A DNA stretch of 64,000 nucleotides. It comes from Mortierella sp. BCC40632. Taxonomy: Eukaryota; Mortierellomycota; Mortierellomycetes; Mortierellales; Mortierellaceae. A program made the position numbers and the translations under genes. Positions 18,501-30,379 of the stretch are shown in pieces. Under the pieces are notes generated by a model that was not told where the DNA came from, did no database searches, and saw nothing but the letters and a program-made list of their open reading frames with translations. How positions within the stretch are numbered: position 1 is the stretch's first letter; each line of letters opens with the position of its first letter. Location of the stretch: NCBI GenBank assembly GCA_011634665.1, contig WAEK01000004.1, forward strand, positions 3,164,001-3,228,000, given 5' to 3'.

Positions 18501-19761
18501 TTGTGTGGAAGGCGACGCAGAGGCGAGCACTTTGGCGTATGATCCACCACCTGAGGATTCAGAAGATCTCTCTCAGGATGTTGGAAGCTCTGTCTGCCTA
18601 GGAGTTCCTACAACCGTTGAATCAGTTGTGTCAGCGTGCCATGTTGCAGCCCCAATTGGAAGTGGATCAGCCATGTCAACCCCCATCTTGCTTTCCATGA
18701 ACCAAATGGCAGGTCCAGGAGTAGGTGGAGCAAGCACTGTTGGAAACAAATCGCCTGTTCCCAAGCCTACACCTAAACGTGACATGGGTCTGTCCCCAGC
18801 AGCCTTACGAGGACTGGCACTGATCAATGAGAGCAACAAGATGGACGAGAGTGCCAAGGTGGGCGGCGGAGGTGATATGCACCCTATGGCGGCCACAACG
18901 TTCCCAAGTCCACCTGCTATTACGTCCATGGTCACAGGCCTGATCTCACCCCCTATGCAACACAGCCTGAGTCACCAAGGAGTGATCACTGGACACTATC
19001 AACACCAGGATTTACACCACCATCACCATCACCACCAACACCACTACCAGCAACACATGCAGTCTCAGGGAAGTAATTTGAACACCCTTGGCAAATCCAG
19101 CTCATCATCTTCACTCTATGCCAGCTATCACCAAGGCATGGTGGTGACTCCAAAACCCATTTCATCCGCAGCTGCTCCAGGACTATCCACCTCAAAAGCC
19201 TGCGCTCAGGGTTCTAGTCCAATTGCGGCCATGGCGGCTGGAGCTGCTGCTGCCGCGGTAGCGGTAGCATCTGCCGCTGTGAACACTGTCAGCTCAGCGA
19301 TCAATGAACATATCCACCCCCCTTCAATCTATGCAGCGCAGAATGGTAGTGGGGCTTGTTCGACATGGAAGAATATCTTGGTTAACAGTAGTCTTGGACC
19401 CGGTAATGCCAGTAACGGGATTGATCTCTGTTCAGGCAACGGGATGACCGAGAGTGGGTACCGTTATGAACAAGAGTTTCTGGAAGCTCAACAAAAGCAA
19501 CAGCTGGTCAACATACTGGCTCAAGAACAAGAAGAGCAACAAGAGCAAGGAGGACAAGGGTTTGATCCCAACCTGTCCTTTGAAGACGAGTGTTATTGTC
19601 AGCCACAGCCAGACTATACAGGGTCTTTTGTTCCAACTGCGGAAACGACACCGATCATGCTCTCGCAAGAAGCGCTTTTAGTGTCGCAACCATTAGCTCT
19701 ATCGACAACGCCGGGAGCTACTGTTGATCCAGCTGCCACTCAAATGGAGAGCTGGGTTTAA
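9157..19761 (+). CDS. giant hybrid histidine kinase: kinase-like domain, GAF, PAS, HisKA, HATPase, two receiver regions
   Basis: Twelve exons: 9157-11004, 12073-12130, 12223-12422, 12629-12727, 12924-14009, 14174-14243, 14381-14474, 14626-14810, 15027-15105, 15235-17846, 18026-18181 and 18293-19761, giving 2651 aa. An N-terminal protein-kinase-like region (about 190-735, with LHARGLVHGQLGPGSF and VDIYSLGVMFYYMM) is split by Asn, Thr and Ser runs. A GAF-type domain follows (about 845-1085), then a PAS domain ending in an RKDGVYRWHLSRAVP block. The HisKA H-box is FLANMSHELRTPF with phospho-acceptor His near 1235. The HATPase has the N box (LNLVGNAIKFT), G1 (EDTGIGI) and G2 (GGSGLGLSI). A degenerate receiver-like segment interrupted by a long insertion comes next. 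The C-terminal receiver has the DN pair (about 2111), FFDHHMP with acceptor Asp near 2157, and TKP Lys near 2218. Architecture resembles fungal Mak2/Mak3/Chk1-type (group X) kinases that feed the Ypd1-response-regulator stress pathway, but I see no AAA ATPase region. The tail is His/Gln/Ser/Ala rich. Confidence 0.88.
9894..9950 (+). repeat. (AAC/AAT)n encoding a poly-Asn run in the kinase-like domain
   Basis: About seventeen Asn codons sit between the catalytic-loop-like motif and the rest of the kinase-like region. This shows that the domain is broken up by triplet repeat expansion. Confidence 0.9.
11005..12072 (+). other. 1068-bp intron 1 of the histidine kinase gene
   Basis: Donor GTAAGC at 11005, acceptor TAG at 12070-12072. 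The flanks join in phase to give NVPT|ELYPRPGG...VDIYSLG, which makes sense for a kinase C-lobe. The intron holds a T tract (about 11200-11227), a GT repeat (about 11510-11530) and pyrimidine-rich blocks. It is by far the longest intron in the window. I could not find a further exon inside, but a small one cannot be excluded. Confidence 0.6.
14010..14173 (+). other. GC-AG intron in the histidine kinase gene
   Basis: The exon ends ...AAAAG and the intron starts GCAAGT, the consensus for the minor GC-AG class. The acceptor is CTAG at 14170-14173. Joining gives RIQK|TEHEVLSWL in phase 0. A GT at 14020 would also keep frame but lacks donor consensus. Confidence 0.7.
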
Positions 19762-20629
19762 TGTTTCTCTCCATCCATCCACTCAATTGTTTTTTTTTTT
19801 TCTTCCTCTTCTTCTTCTTTTTCATGTTTTAATTTCGACCCCACTGTCATCACAAAACCATGGAAACCGGGGCAAGAATTCCACTCTCCTCCTTTCCCCC
19901 TTCCTTCCCAAAACACGAGGCGGTCATGACAGACTACTTTATGTCCTGAATGAACCACTCTTGTTGTGATAAGAACACCTTCCTCCCTCCCAAAAAAAAA
20001 AAAAAAAAAAAAAAAAAAGAAAAGAAGACTTGATTACATGATGGGATTACCAAGTCTGGTATGACACGTCTTTTTCTTTCTTTCTTTCTTTCTTTCTTTG
20101 GAAACACTTTCGAGCACGTCTCAAACATTAACGATGCCACTCTAATGAACAACAACAAAAAACCCAACTCATTAAAAAGGGGGGACCTCGCCACTGTAGA
20201 GTCGTTCGCTAGAGGAGTTTGTCTCCTCTTCTTTCTTTCTTCCTTCCTTCCTTCCTTCCTTCCTTCTTCTCTCCCCCTTCCATCCTTCACCCCACCCCCC
20301 CCCTTTTTTTGTACAATAGCAATAGCATCATAACAAAAATCGTCCTTTTTATCATAGTGGGACGCTCAATATTATTTTTCAGCGCCAAAAGAAAAAAAAA
20401 AAAAAAAAGTGAGAGACTGACAACGGGACCCATGCATGCTGAAACGGCGACATGAACGTGGAGAAATAACTGTTATTTTTTTTTTTTTTTTTTATTATTG
20501 TCGGGTAAAATGTTAGATGGGGGGGGGGGGGAGAATCACATATGGAAATGCCATTGGCATGCAAGGCTTCTTTCATGTTCCCTTGTTCTCTGTACTACGT
20601 GTTGGAGTCACTGATCTCTCTTTTTTTTT

Positions 20630-20679
<50 letters not shown>

Positions 20680-20686
20680 ACAGATT
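19762..20686. other. convergent intergenic region with homopolymer and microsatellite tracts
   Basis: It lies between the histidine kinase and RING-CH gene ends. It holds an A tract (about 19993-20018), TTCC repeats (about 20237-20265), a T tract (about 20477-20493), a G run (20519-20531) and a (GA)n array (about 20632-20674). I see no gene. Confidence 0.7.
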
Positions 20687-22770
20687 CTACTGGACCTCTA
20701 GCACCATCATTTCCGCCTTTTCCAGCGCCTTTCTAGACATGCGGTGTACAAACTGATAAGTCGTATAGATCGACTTGAACAAACCAAAGATGAGAACCAC
20801 TACCAAGAGAGCACCTCCCACACCGGCTTCTCGTTGTCGTTCTGCTCTTCTTCTTCCACCACCAATACCAAAGCTTCCAATTCTAAAGACACCTCCGCCT
20901 CCACCTCCAATCCAGACTGTCGAGACGATCAGTTGCAAGAATCCAATGATGCTTACAAAGAAAGATCCAAAGACCATATGAGTTTTGTCAATATGGAACA
21001 CTGCCCGGAAACTTTCTGGTGTCTTGAAAATAAGTAGTTCTTTTCTCATTCGTTCTAGATCCTTGTCGCTAAGATCATCCCTAAAAAAAATGATGAAAAG
21101 TAGAGAAAGAAAAGGCTCTGGTCAATCGAAAGTGCCCTGCCCTGCCTTGAATGCTGCTTTCTCAGAAATTTGCTTTCTCTTAATTTATAGAAAGATATCC
21201 CTTTTCAGAACGCGTAACATACAGGTTGACATGATAAATAAATTCTTGAGGTTCGTCCATGAGCAAGTAAAGGAGAAGCTTCATTACGAACCCTGCAGCA
21301 AACACTACAGCAATGAAAACAAGGATCGTCAAAACAAAGACCGTCAACGGATGTCCCAAATAACGGGCAAAACTTGTTCGACGGAATGAAAAAGAGTATT
21401 TGCAGGTGTCACACTTGTAGTGACTCTCTCGTTTTGGACTTCTTGCTCTCCAAGCATTTAAACTATGTCAGTAGAGGAGCAAGTAGAAAAGAAAAGAAAA
21501 GAAAAGAAAGGATCAACGTTAATGAATATTGTGTTCAAACAACAAAGAACAGCTCACTATTCACTCACTCACTCACACAACGCACACACACACACACACC
21601 TTCATTTCTGCACAGCAGAACCAAAAAGAAACATAAAAGAACATACCACTCTACGTGGACATATTTCATTGAGCCCTTGCACAAACAGGGCGAAATCAAT
21701 TTTCCAAGAGAATCGTCTTCGTCTGCTCCACCCAAACAGATTCGACACTGTCTCTCTTCCACAGGTGGATCATGTGGAGGAGTGGGCACGGGCGCAGTCG
21801 GTGTCTCTTCTTGGAGAAAATCCGTCCTTGACTCAGTAGCCTTGAAGGCACCCGGCATTGTTGCAGCTGTCAAAGTCGATGTAGAAGATTCCCGAGAAAA
21901 TGAAGGGGCTACTGGTCGAGCAGTGGTGGCAGCGGCAGAGACTCTTTGACGAAGCCCAGTTGTTGGTCCATCATGATTCTGTTCATCCTCACTAGTGTTG
22001 GACGCGTCCTCGACTGTGGTTCTGTAACGGGTTGGTGAAGAACTCGGTCCAGTGGTTGGTACAGTGTCGGTTTTTGTTGTTGACTTTGACATGTCTACTG
22101 TCTCGGTGACTCCAGTGTCCAGTCTTTGTTCAGAAAGGTCGTCGCTAATGAACCCAAGTCTCTCAGTAGAGCTGACATCGCCTAAGTCTAAAGTGAATGA
22201 GAGGAAAAGGAAGGAGTCCTCTTGTGTGTTAGAAAGGAGGAGAAAGAGAAGAAAGGCTGGGCCTTTGTAAAAGTCGACATGAAAGACATTGCACTAATGA
22301 GGTTGTTTTTTTTTTTTTTTTTGAGAGAGAAAGCTACCTAGAGATGAATTCTCCATGCTTGAATCAAAAGTCTGGGTAGGAGTAAGGTGAATATGGTGAA
22401 AGCCCAGAGAGCCTGATAACGAGTTTTTTCGACTTTGGTCGGTGGATGAAGCAGAAGGGTTCAGGAGAGAGAATTCCGATTCGGACGAAGAAGGTGAACT
22501 CAAGGACGATGTCTGCGAGTGTTCATTCTGTTGTTGCTGTTGCTGTTGCCTTGAAAGGAAATCGGTTTGGAGGGAATGGCGTAGAGGTGGTGGAGGTGGT
22601 GGGGACTGTGGCTCGTCTCGGACCCATTCATCCTCCAAGAGAAGTCGCTCATATTCATGGTCCACATCCCGAGTGAGCTCTCCATGCTCCGCTGGGCTTT
22701 TGTCGCTGCTATTGACTCGATGTCCAGTAGCAAGAGTTTCCTGATGGTGGGCACTGGAGGATTCTGACAT
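20687..22770 (-). CDS. RING-CH (MARCH-type) membrane-anchored ubiquitin ligase
   Basis: Four exons on the minus strand, 22770-22338, 22181-21647, 21462-21223 and 21080-20687, giving 533 aa. Residues 1-285 are Ser/Thr/Gln/Pro-rich and probably disordered. The RING-CH finger (about 286-345) reads CRICLGG...SPCLCKGSMKYVHVECLNAWR...YKCDTCKY, with the C4HC3 spacing of RINGv domains; the His-x-x-Cys junction spans the exon 2/3 splice. Hydrophobic segments follow: LTVFVLTILVFIAVVFAAGF, then one in VFGSFFVSIIGFLQLIVSTV, and a third in GALLVVVLIFGLF. A Gly-rich loop lies between the last two. In known families such proteins are E2-dependent ligases of ER, endosomal or mitochondrial membranes that ubiquitinate membrane proteins. 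The start at 22770 is preferred because the open frame further upstream runs through a pyrimidine-rich leader. Substrate and organelle are unknown. Confidence 0.83.
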
Positions 22771-23273
22771 GTTGTTCACAGGTATTAGTTTGGGAAAGCA
22801 GGGCTTTATGCAAAAGAGAAAAAAGAAGAAAAACTGGCAAAGAGAGGCAAAGAGGAACGTGCAAAGGGGAGGTCCTCCTGAGAAGGAAGGAAGAGAAGGA
22901 ACGGGGTAACACAAGAGCGCGAGTCTTTGGGTCCGTGGACAGGACAAACCATGCGAACCATGCGGGAAAAAAAACCCCCCACGCTCTCCGTGGGTATCAT
23001 TAAAACCCTTTGGCATCCTAAAAGGATGTCCTCCAGAGATCTTCCTTCAAAGATATCCCTAATACCATCATGCAATGTCCATGCTCAAGTACCGAGCTGA
23101 CTCTTTGCTCTCAAAGTCGACCGTATTTCACTTGGGGGGAGGGAAGTGCGAAGTGCCAGCACCACAATGTGGCAAAAGATGATGCAGGTCCCCAATGCAC
23201 GAGCTTGCAACCTCGTGATGCCACGTCGGGCAAAACCTTTGCGCGAATTCGCTCAATCAGCAGGCGACCCAAT

Positions 23274-23341
<68 letters not shown>

Positions 23342-23591
23342 GCTACTTGTGGTATTCTCGTAAAAAAAACGACGGTTATCACTTTGGGACAACTATGGTT
23401 AGCGGCCATTTATGTTTGTTCGCAGTAGAAGCTGTTAGCCTAAAAGTAATATACAAGATTAAAAAAAAAACGAAAAAGAAAGAAAGAAAGCTTGAACTTG
23501 GGCCACCTCCGATGTTGAGACGGAGAAAGGATCCCCTGTTCCAAGAAGAAGAAGAAAAGGCCTGTTGAAAATACCACGGACTTTTTCCGGC
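22771..23591. other. intergenic region with (CT)n array
   Basis: This is the upstream region of the RING-CH gene and the downstream region of RPF1. It holds a long CT dinucleotide array (about 23276-23338) and A-rich tracts (about 23460-23490). I see no convincing coding sequence. Confidence 0.65.
23276..23338. repeat. (CT)n microsatellite
   Basis: About 30 uninterrupted CT dinucleotides lie between the RING-CH and RPF1 genes. Confidence 0.95.
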
Positions 23592-25100
23592 TCACAGGAA
23601 GAACTTGCGACGACTGGTCTCCATTTCAGGTTTGAACATCCATTCATGCTCTCCCTTGCGATCAAAGGTGCCCTTCTGAAGCCATTTGAGCTTTAGCGTA
23701 AATCGTGGTCCAAGCTCCTGAAGGTTGACGCGCTTCGAGTTTTTGAACATGTAACTATTCGTAATCGAATTGAAGGGCGTAATGAGTCACAAGTTCTGTC
23801 AACGACTAACCTCCAGTAGCTCAAAAGGAATCGTGCTAATGATAATAAATAATACACAGAGCACAAGCAAGCCTAGATGTCTTCCACCTTACCGATGCCG
23901 TCTAAAAAAGATAAAGTCTCGTTGGTTGTGAAGAGTTGCCACTTGTCTTCCTTGAAACTCGGGAACATGTGGGAACAAGGCTGTGAACATTCGTCCGATC
24001 GTGTGTCCCAGACGAGTGTTAAAGTTGTTGAGAATCAACTCTGGCTTATGAGAAGATGTTCGTCCGTGACCCTCGATTTCTTTGCTGAGTGCAATGGAGC
24101 TTAGTTTGAAATGAGCTGTTGGTCCGTCTGGCAAATGGATCAAAGTAAGCGCATCTAGAAATATTATTAACAAAAAAAAAAAAGTCGGTAGTAAAGGATG
24201 AGTTAGGGTGGTGCGCACGATACCAGCAACTCAAGGATCTCCTGTTTGTTTGTTGTTGTTTTTCCCCCTGTGCCTAGAAGATATGCATCAATGGAAGGAG
24301 GTGGAAAAATAAAAGAAAGGGTCGCTTACTGGGCTCCTTCTTGTCCTCGTTGATCACCATCACGTCGGTGAAATCCCGGTTCTTTGAGAACTCGACAATG
24401 TGCCTCATCTCAAACTGTGGTTTCCGCTTGACAAAATGCGAGTTTGGGAAAATATCGACAAGCTCCGTGGCAAACTCGTAGACAGCCTATACAGAGGTAG
24501 ATTTCAAAAATATGGTGAACAGTTTGGCTTAGAAAGGCTCGCCCTCTTTTGATGATCGACTCATTCTGCCAGGTTATGAAATCAAGACTGCTCAGATCCC
24601 GGACATACTGAACTTGGTCCTTTGCTGGTTGTAATGAGGATCTTTGGTGTCATGCCATTCTGGAAGTACTGCGAAAACTCATCCGTGGCCTCATCAGCAG
24701 CAACCTCCTCATCCTCCTCGACCATTGTTTCATCAAACTCTCTCGTGTTTTCCAATGTGTTGGGGACATTTTCTGCCAGACGTTTCTAGAAGAGAAAAGC
24801 GCTGTTAGTCACCTGGTTCAATCGGAACATGTGTAATGCGTTGGCCAGGAATATAAATCCCGCATATGCCAGCGTCTGAAGCTTCGGTTTCATTGGCCTT
24901 GATTGTAGAGTGACCACAAGAATAGGCGTGTGCAGGGGCTGGGGGTTTGTTGAACGCACCTCCTTCTTTTCAGGGTTGGAAGACTCCTCTTTCATAAGAG
25001 CTGTACGACGGTCCCGCTTAGCCTTAGCCTTGGCTATTTTCTGCTTTTGAAAAAGCTCCTCCCTCTTGAGCTTATTCTTGATGGTGTTGATTTCGACCAT
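23592..25100 (-). CDS. RPF1: ribosome production factor 1 (Brix-domain protein, 60S assembly)
   Basis: Five exons on the minus strand, 25100-24960, 24785-24609, 24486-24330, 24154-23893 and 23754-23592, giving 299 aa, a normal length for Rpf1. A basic N-terminal helix ([20 protein letters not shown]) precedes an acidic linker. The Brix domain then starts at [19 protein letters not shown]. Diagnostic stretches are [38 protein letters not shown] and [20 protein letters not shown]. The C-terminal block holds [21 protein letters not shown] and ends [10 protein letters not shown]. Rpf1 is a nucleolar factor for 27S pre-rRNA processing and large-subunit assembly. The gene is divergent from SMC1 across about 400 bp, and a PAC-like element sits just upstream of its start. 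Confidence 0.93.
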
Positions 25101-25502
25101 TGTGTCTTGTGGTAATTGAACAGGGATGGAGCTTGATCAGGTAGAGATGAGCTGAGAAACTTGACCTGGATAGCTCAATGCCTTAAAAAAAAAAAATAAC
25201 GAAAACAAGCATCAAAATGAAAACAGTCACTCATGTGGCGACCATTTTACGCCACCATTTTGTAGCAAAGGCGAGACGCGGTGATGATAATCTTTTGGTT
25301 TCCTCTCTCTTTCTCTCTCCCTGCATCCCATACACCAAACCGCCGGCCTCATTCTTCTCTGCCTGCATTCTAGGGGATTCGACCCGACCTATTTCTTCTC
25401 ATCTTATTGCAACAGAAATCCTCTTTTTGTTGCATTCCGTCGTTATTCTCTGTTGCTCATTCATCCTGTTCTTGTTGTCTCCCAAGCAAAGGGCTGGTTA
25501 CA
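25101..25502. promoter_or_regulatory. shared divergent promoter region, RPF1 and SMC1
   Basis: The 402 bp between the two start codons must hold both promoters. A GATGAGCT element (25146-25153) resembles the PAC motif of ribosome-biogenesis genes and lies about 45 nt from the RPF1 ATG. A pyrimidine-rich stretch (25300-25490) precedes the SMC1 ATG. No clear TATA box. Confidence 0.5.
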
Positions 25503-28500
25503 ATGGGGCGACTACATCGCATCGAGCTAGAGAACTTCAAGTCCTATAAGGGACTCCAGACTATTGGACCCTTTCTCGACTTTACTTGCGTCATCGGTCC
25601 TAATGGTGCAGGTACAGTGAGCCGCTCCCTTTCTCCTCCTCCATACCCCAGGCGCCTCCATTTCTCGGCAAAGGTGTATGTCTAAAGCATACACTAGCTA
25701 ATGATATCATCTCTTCTTCATGCTCACAGGAAAGTCAAATCTTATGGACGCCATCTCATTCGTCCTTGGTGTCAAGTCTGCTCAGCTTCGCTCCAGCCAA
25801 CTCAAGGAACTCATCTATCGAGACAGGGCAACAGAGAACCAAGATAGTCGTCCAGGTCCTAGCTCCTCTGCATCTCGACAAGCTGGTAATGAATCCGATC
25901 CCCGTAGAACATGGGTCATGGCTGTCTACCAGAAGAACGACGGCACCGAGATCAAGTTCATGAGAAGGTAAATGGTGTTTGATGAATGTTGAATGCTGTT
26001 CCAATTTGGTCCGCTACCAATCTGATTACTCACCGTTCAACTATACACTCCAACAGCGTCAATATGGCTGGTGTCAGCGAATACAAGATCAATGATAGGG
26101 TGATGCTTTATGCTGATTACGACAAAGCTCTCCAGGAGATTAACATTCTTGTCAAAGCAAGAAATTTTTTGGTATTCCAGGTAAGTCCGTTGCTTTCAAG
26201 ATAATCTCATTGTACTCTTTTTTTCTTTTCTTTACTGCAACCATGCCATAGATCGGTAAAGGGTACAAGCATCTTTTTGTCATTGCTAACTCTTTCCATC
26301 CCACCTACTTGCCATCTTGACAACACCAACAGGGAGATGTAGAGGCAATTGCGTCTCAATCGCCCAAGGATCTGACCCGTCTTATTGAACAAATCAGTGG
26401 ATCTCTCGAACTAAAGAGTGAATACGATCGCCTGAACCAAGAACAGGAAAGGGCTGTTGAGAACTCTACATTCAACTTTAACCGGAAAAAGGGCATCAAC
26501 GCGGAAATCAAACAGTACCAAGAGCAAAAGGCAGAAGCAGAGCGATTCAAGACACTTCAAGAGGAAAAGGTATTAGTGTGGTCTACAAAAAACCTGCTCC
26601 TTTTTTTTTTTTTTTTTTTTTTTTTCTGTAGGGAATGGAAGGTGGGCTTGCTTCTTTCCGATACTGATCCGCTTCATTTGTTACTTTAGGCAGACTTGCA
26701 GGTGAATTATCTTGTCTGGAAACTTTTCCATATCGAAAAGAACATTACCAGCACGGAAAAGATGATTATGGACAAGAACGAGACACTGAAGAGAACCCAG
26801 GAACAGCTGGTAAGCTTTGAGTACTTGCTGTGTTACAACAGACAGGAATGTACCAAGATCATTTGTCAAAAAGCTAACCTTGACCCTGACAACTTGTAGA
26901 CGACTGTGGAAGATTCCTTGAGGTCCTCAAAGAAAGAGCACGCTGTAGCTCAGCATGAAGTATATCGGAAAGAAAAATCACTAGCAAAGCTTGAAAAGTC
27001 TCTTAACAACCTGGTAAAGAACTTGTCTTTGGTTTTTTCCATTCTGTTGGAGCTTTGAACTGTCGACTCCCCCACTCTGCTAACTATCTCTTTAATATCT
27101 GGCACCCGGGCTCTGTTCTTTGAAATCATGTAGCATCCAGAGGCACTGAGTCTGGATGAAAAGATCTTGCATCTCAACAAAAAATACAAATCCTTAAAGG
27201 CGAACGAGATTGCAGTCAAAGAGACATATGCAGTTCAGCAAAAGAGTGTCTCGCGACAACAATCAGAGCTTGCGCAAGTTGAAAAGGCTGCATCTAGATT
27301 CGAGGAAGAAGCCAAGAAGATGGTCGAATCAAAGGGCATCGTTTTGAGTCCGAAGGATATTGCGCTTTACAGTTCCAAGTATGTTCATACCAATTTCATC
27401 ATCCAGCCGTTCTTGAATATATTTTTCAAGAGGACTAATCATTTTTTATTATTATTGCTATTATTGCTGTTTTGAAGGAAGGAGGAAGCTGCTCTTCGAA
27501 CCACCAGCCAGACACAGCAATTGGGCCAACTCAAGCGAAGCTTAAAAAGAGCCCGTGAGGAACACGGTCGTCTTACAGAGGCAATCAACGAACTTAATCA
27601 GAAAAAGTCTCGACTGAGAGAACAGGACCAAGTTTTGTCAGACCACCAGCGAAAGTCAGAGTCGAACATTGCCCAGATCTTGCAAGACCAGGCAAAGGTT
27701 CAACAAGAACTCCAAAGCATAGAAAACGAACGGAATCGTATCGAAAAGACGGAACTCGAACTGAACGAAAAACTTACGAATACGCTCAACCAGCTCATGG
27801 AGGCAAAGCTTGACCAGCGTGAATCAGAAAAGGAGCAAAAATTTAAGGATTTGCTGCGATCTCTGAAGCAAATCTTTCCTGGAGTTCATGGGCGTGTTGC
27901 AGACCTGTGCAAGCCGACTCAGCGCAAGTACGACACTGCTATCTCTGTTGCCCTAGGACGCCACCTGGATGCAATTGTGGTGGATCGAGAAAAGACTGCT
28001 ATCGATTGTATTCAATTCTTGAGAGAGCAACGATCGGGACATGCCACTTTCCTCCCTCTGGACACCCTTGCTGTCAAGCCTGTCAATGACCGATTGCGAA
28101 GTCTGACCAAAGGAGCTCGCCTGGCCATTGATGTTATTCAATACGAAGAAGTCCTTGAAAATGCTATTCGATTTGTCTGCGGGAATGCCCTTATCTGCGA
28201 CAATATAGACATTGCCAAGCAAGTCTGCTACGACCAAAACCAACAGGTCAAGGCCGTTGCTCTGGATGGTACAGTTTTCCACAAAAGCGGTCTTATTACA
28301 GGTGGACCGAACGGAGTGGGCCTAGGAACACGACGCTGGGAAGAAAGGGTGGTTGAGGATCTGAAGCGAAAGCGTGACATGATGTTGGCTCAGCTGAACG
28401 AGCTCTCCAAGGCCAAGAAACGAGGTGTTCCAGAGGAGGATCTCAAGGGCGAGCTTGCTGGTCTCGAAAGCAAGTTGTCTTTTGCACGCGAAGATCTGAG

Positions 28501-30293
28501 CGCTACAAAGAGAAAGCTCAACGGGATCCGTGAAGAACTCAAGCTGATCGAGTCTGGACTAGCTGATCGGGCTCCACGCGCTGACCTTGCTTCACAGCAG
28601 CTTTCGGAACAAGAGCGTGAAGTGGCGAGGATCGAGGCTATTGTTCATCAGATTGAGGATGAAATTTTCGCACCTTTCTGTCAACAAATTGGTGTCGCCA
28701 ACATCCGTGAATATGAAGAATCCAATCTCAAGCAATCCCAAGAACTTTCGGAGAAGCGTGCCAACTTTGAGATGCTCATGTCCAAGTTGCGGAACCAGCT
28801 CTTGTTTGAGACTACGGTGATGGACGAGACTAAAGAGCGTCTTGATCGACTACACGAGTCTCTTGTCTCCGAGGCCAAGTTGTTGGACACCATTGAGGGA
28901 CAGCGAGAAGAGATTCAAGAGAACCAGGCAGCCGTCCAAAAGGAAATTGAGGCGGTGAAGCTTGAGCTTCAGGCAGCCCAGGAAATGACACGTGTTCAGT
29001 CTGAGCAAATGGGGTCTATTAAGAAGCAAGTCATTAGTTGGAACAAACAGCTGGATAGTCTTGTGAAGGATATTGGATCAAAGGTAACGTATTCCTTTCA
29101 TGGTATTACTTTAGAAACTGAGAACCTTTTTTCCATTTCTCTTGGAAGCCTGAATGCTTCGCCTTACATGATGTGCCATTCCTTTTTAAATCCTGTAGGA
29201 ATCGCTGGTAGAAAAGTTTGATGCCGAACGCTCGTCGATTTTTAGACGCTGTAAGCTTGAGCAGATCGACTTGCCTATGGAGAAGGGTTCGCTTGATGAT
29301 GTCCCAATGGACGATGTGGAGCTTTACCGCCCTTCGGCTTCAAGTGAAAACGATATGGATGTCGACACTGAATCCGGAGTCCCAAGTAGCAGCTCTCAGC
29401 CGCCCCGTAGTCAAGATTGGAAGATTACAGTCGATTTTTCGGAATTGAGTGAGGATCAGCGTCAGGTACTTTCTTCTTCGTCGGCAGGACCGACGTTTGG
29501 TGCCACTGGGGTGGATCTGCAGCGACTTTCGCTTTCAGAGAGTCAACACTCTAGTAGCCAGTCTTCATCGTCGCAACCAGCCGAGTCTTCCGAGTCAAGC
29601 ACGATGGAACAGATGGAGAACGAGTTCCTGGACCGACTGAGACTGCTTTCTGAGGAAATTGAGCGATTGGCTCCAAACATGAAGGCAATTGAGCGGCTGG
29701 ACAGTGTGGAGGCACGTCTGAGCCAAACAGACAAAGAGTTCAATGCGGCTCGCAAGAGTGCCAAAGTAACCAAGGAAGCCTTCAGTGCTGTGAAGCAAGA
29801 ACGATACGAACGTTTCCAACGAGCATTCCAGCATATTTCGGAAAAGATTGACGAGATCTATAAGGCGTTGACTCGATCGGCAGCATTCCCGATGGGTGGA
29901 ACAGCCTATCTGTCGCTGGAAGACACAGAGGAGCCCTATCTCGATGGAATCCGGTACCATGCCATGCCTCCATTGAAACGATTCAGAGATATGGACCAGC
30001 TTTCGGGTGGCGAAAAGACTATGGCTGCACTTGCGCTTTTGTTTGCGATTCATTCCTTCCGACCGTCGCCGTTCTTTGTGTTGGATGAGGTGGATGCGGC
30101 CTTGGACAATATGAATGTGGCACGAATTGGACAGTATCTGCAGGAGCATGCGTCTGAAGAGCTCCAGTTCATTGTGATCTCGCTCAAGAGCTCTCTTTAC
30201 GAACGTGGACAGGGCCTTGTAGGAATCTATCGTGACCAAGGTGTTAACAGTAGCAAGACTCTGACACTTGCACTCGATCAGTTTGAGGAGTAA
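25503..30293 (+). CDS. SMC1: cohesin ATPase subunit Smc1
   Basis: Nine exons: 25503-25611, 25730-25967, 26057-26180, 26333-26569, 26690-26809, 26900-27013, 27134-27378, 27478-29083 and 29199-30293, giving 1295 aa, slightly longer than usual Smc1. The N-terminal ATPase half has [17 protein letters not shown] and the Walker A GPNGAGKSN, whose codons are split by intron 1. It also has the [17 protein letters not shown] block typical of Smc1. Two long coiled coils flank the hinge (about 560-690; [43 protein letters not shown]). The C-terminal half has the ABC signature [18 protein letters not shown] and Walker [18 protein letters not shown] Ser-rich acidic insertion precedes the last coiled coil (about 970-1040). 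With Smc3 and the kleisin Scc1/Rad21 it forms the ring that holds sister chromatids. AATAAA lies at 30301-30306. The 3' end converges on the SCP2 gene 86 bp away. Confidence 0.95.
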
Positions 30294-30379
30294 AAAAGAG
30301 AATAAAATAGTTTTTTTTTTTTGATATGATACAGATTTATTCGCGAGTTAAAGGCATTTCGAAAGCGCAAATGGCATAT

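Noticed and set aside
22771..23016. N-terminal extension of the RING-CH open frame starting at 23016
   Set aside because: The extension is pyrimidine-rich and reads as a Phe/Leu/Ser run. It looks like leader or intron sequence, and the ATG at 22770 starts a normal protein.
25266..25275. MCB-like ACGCG element for cell-cycle control of SMC1
   Set aside because: Only five of six bases match ACGCGT and there is a single copy; not enough to claim.
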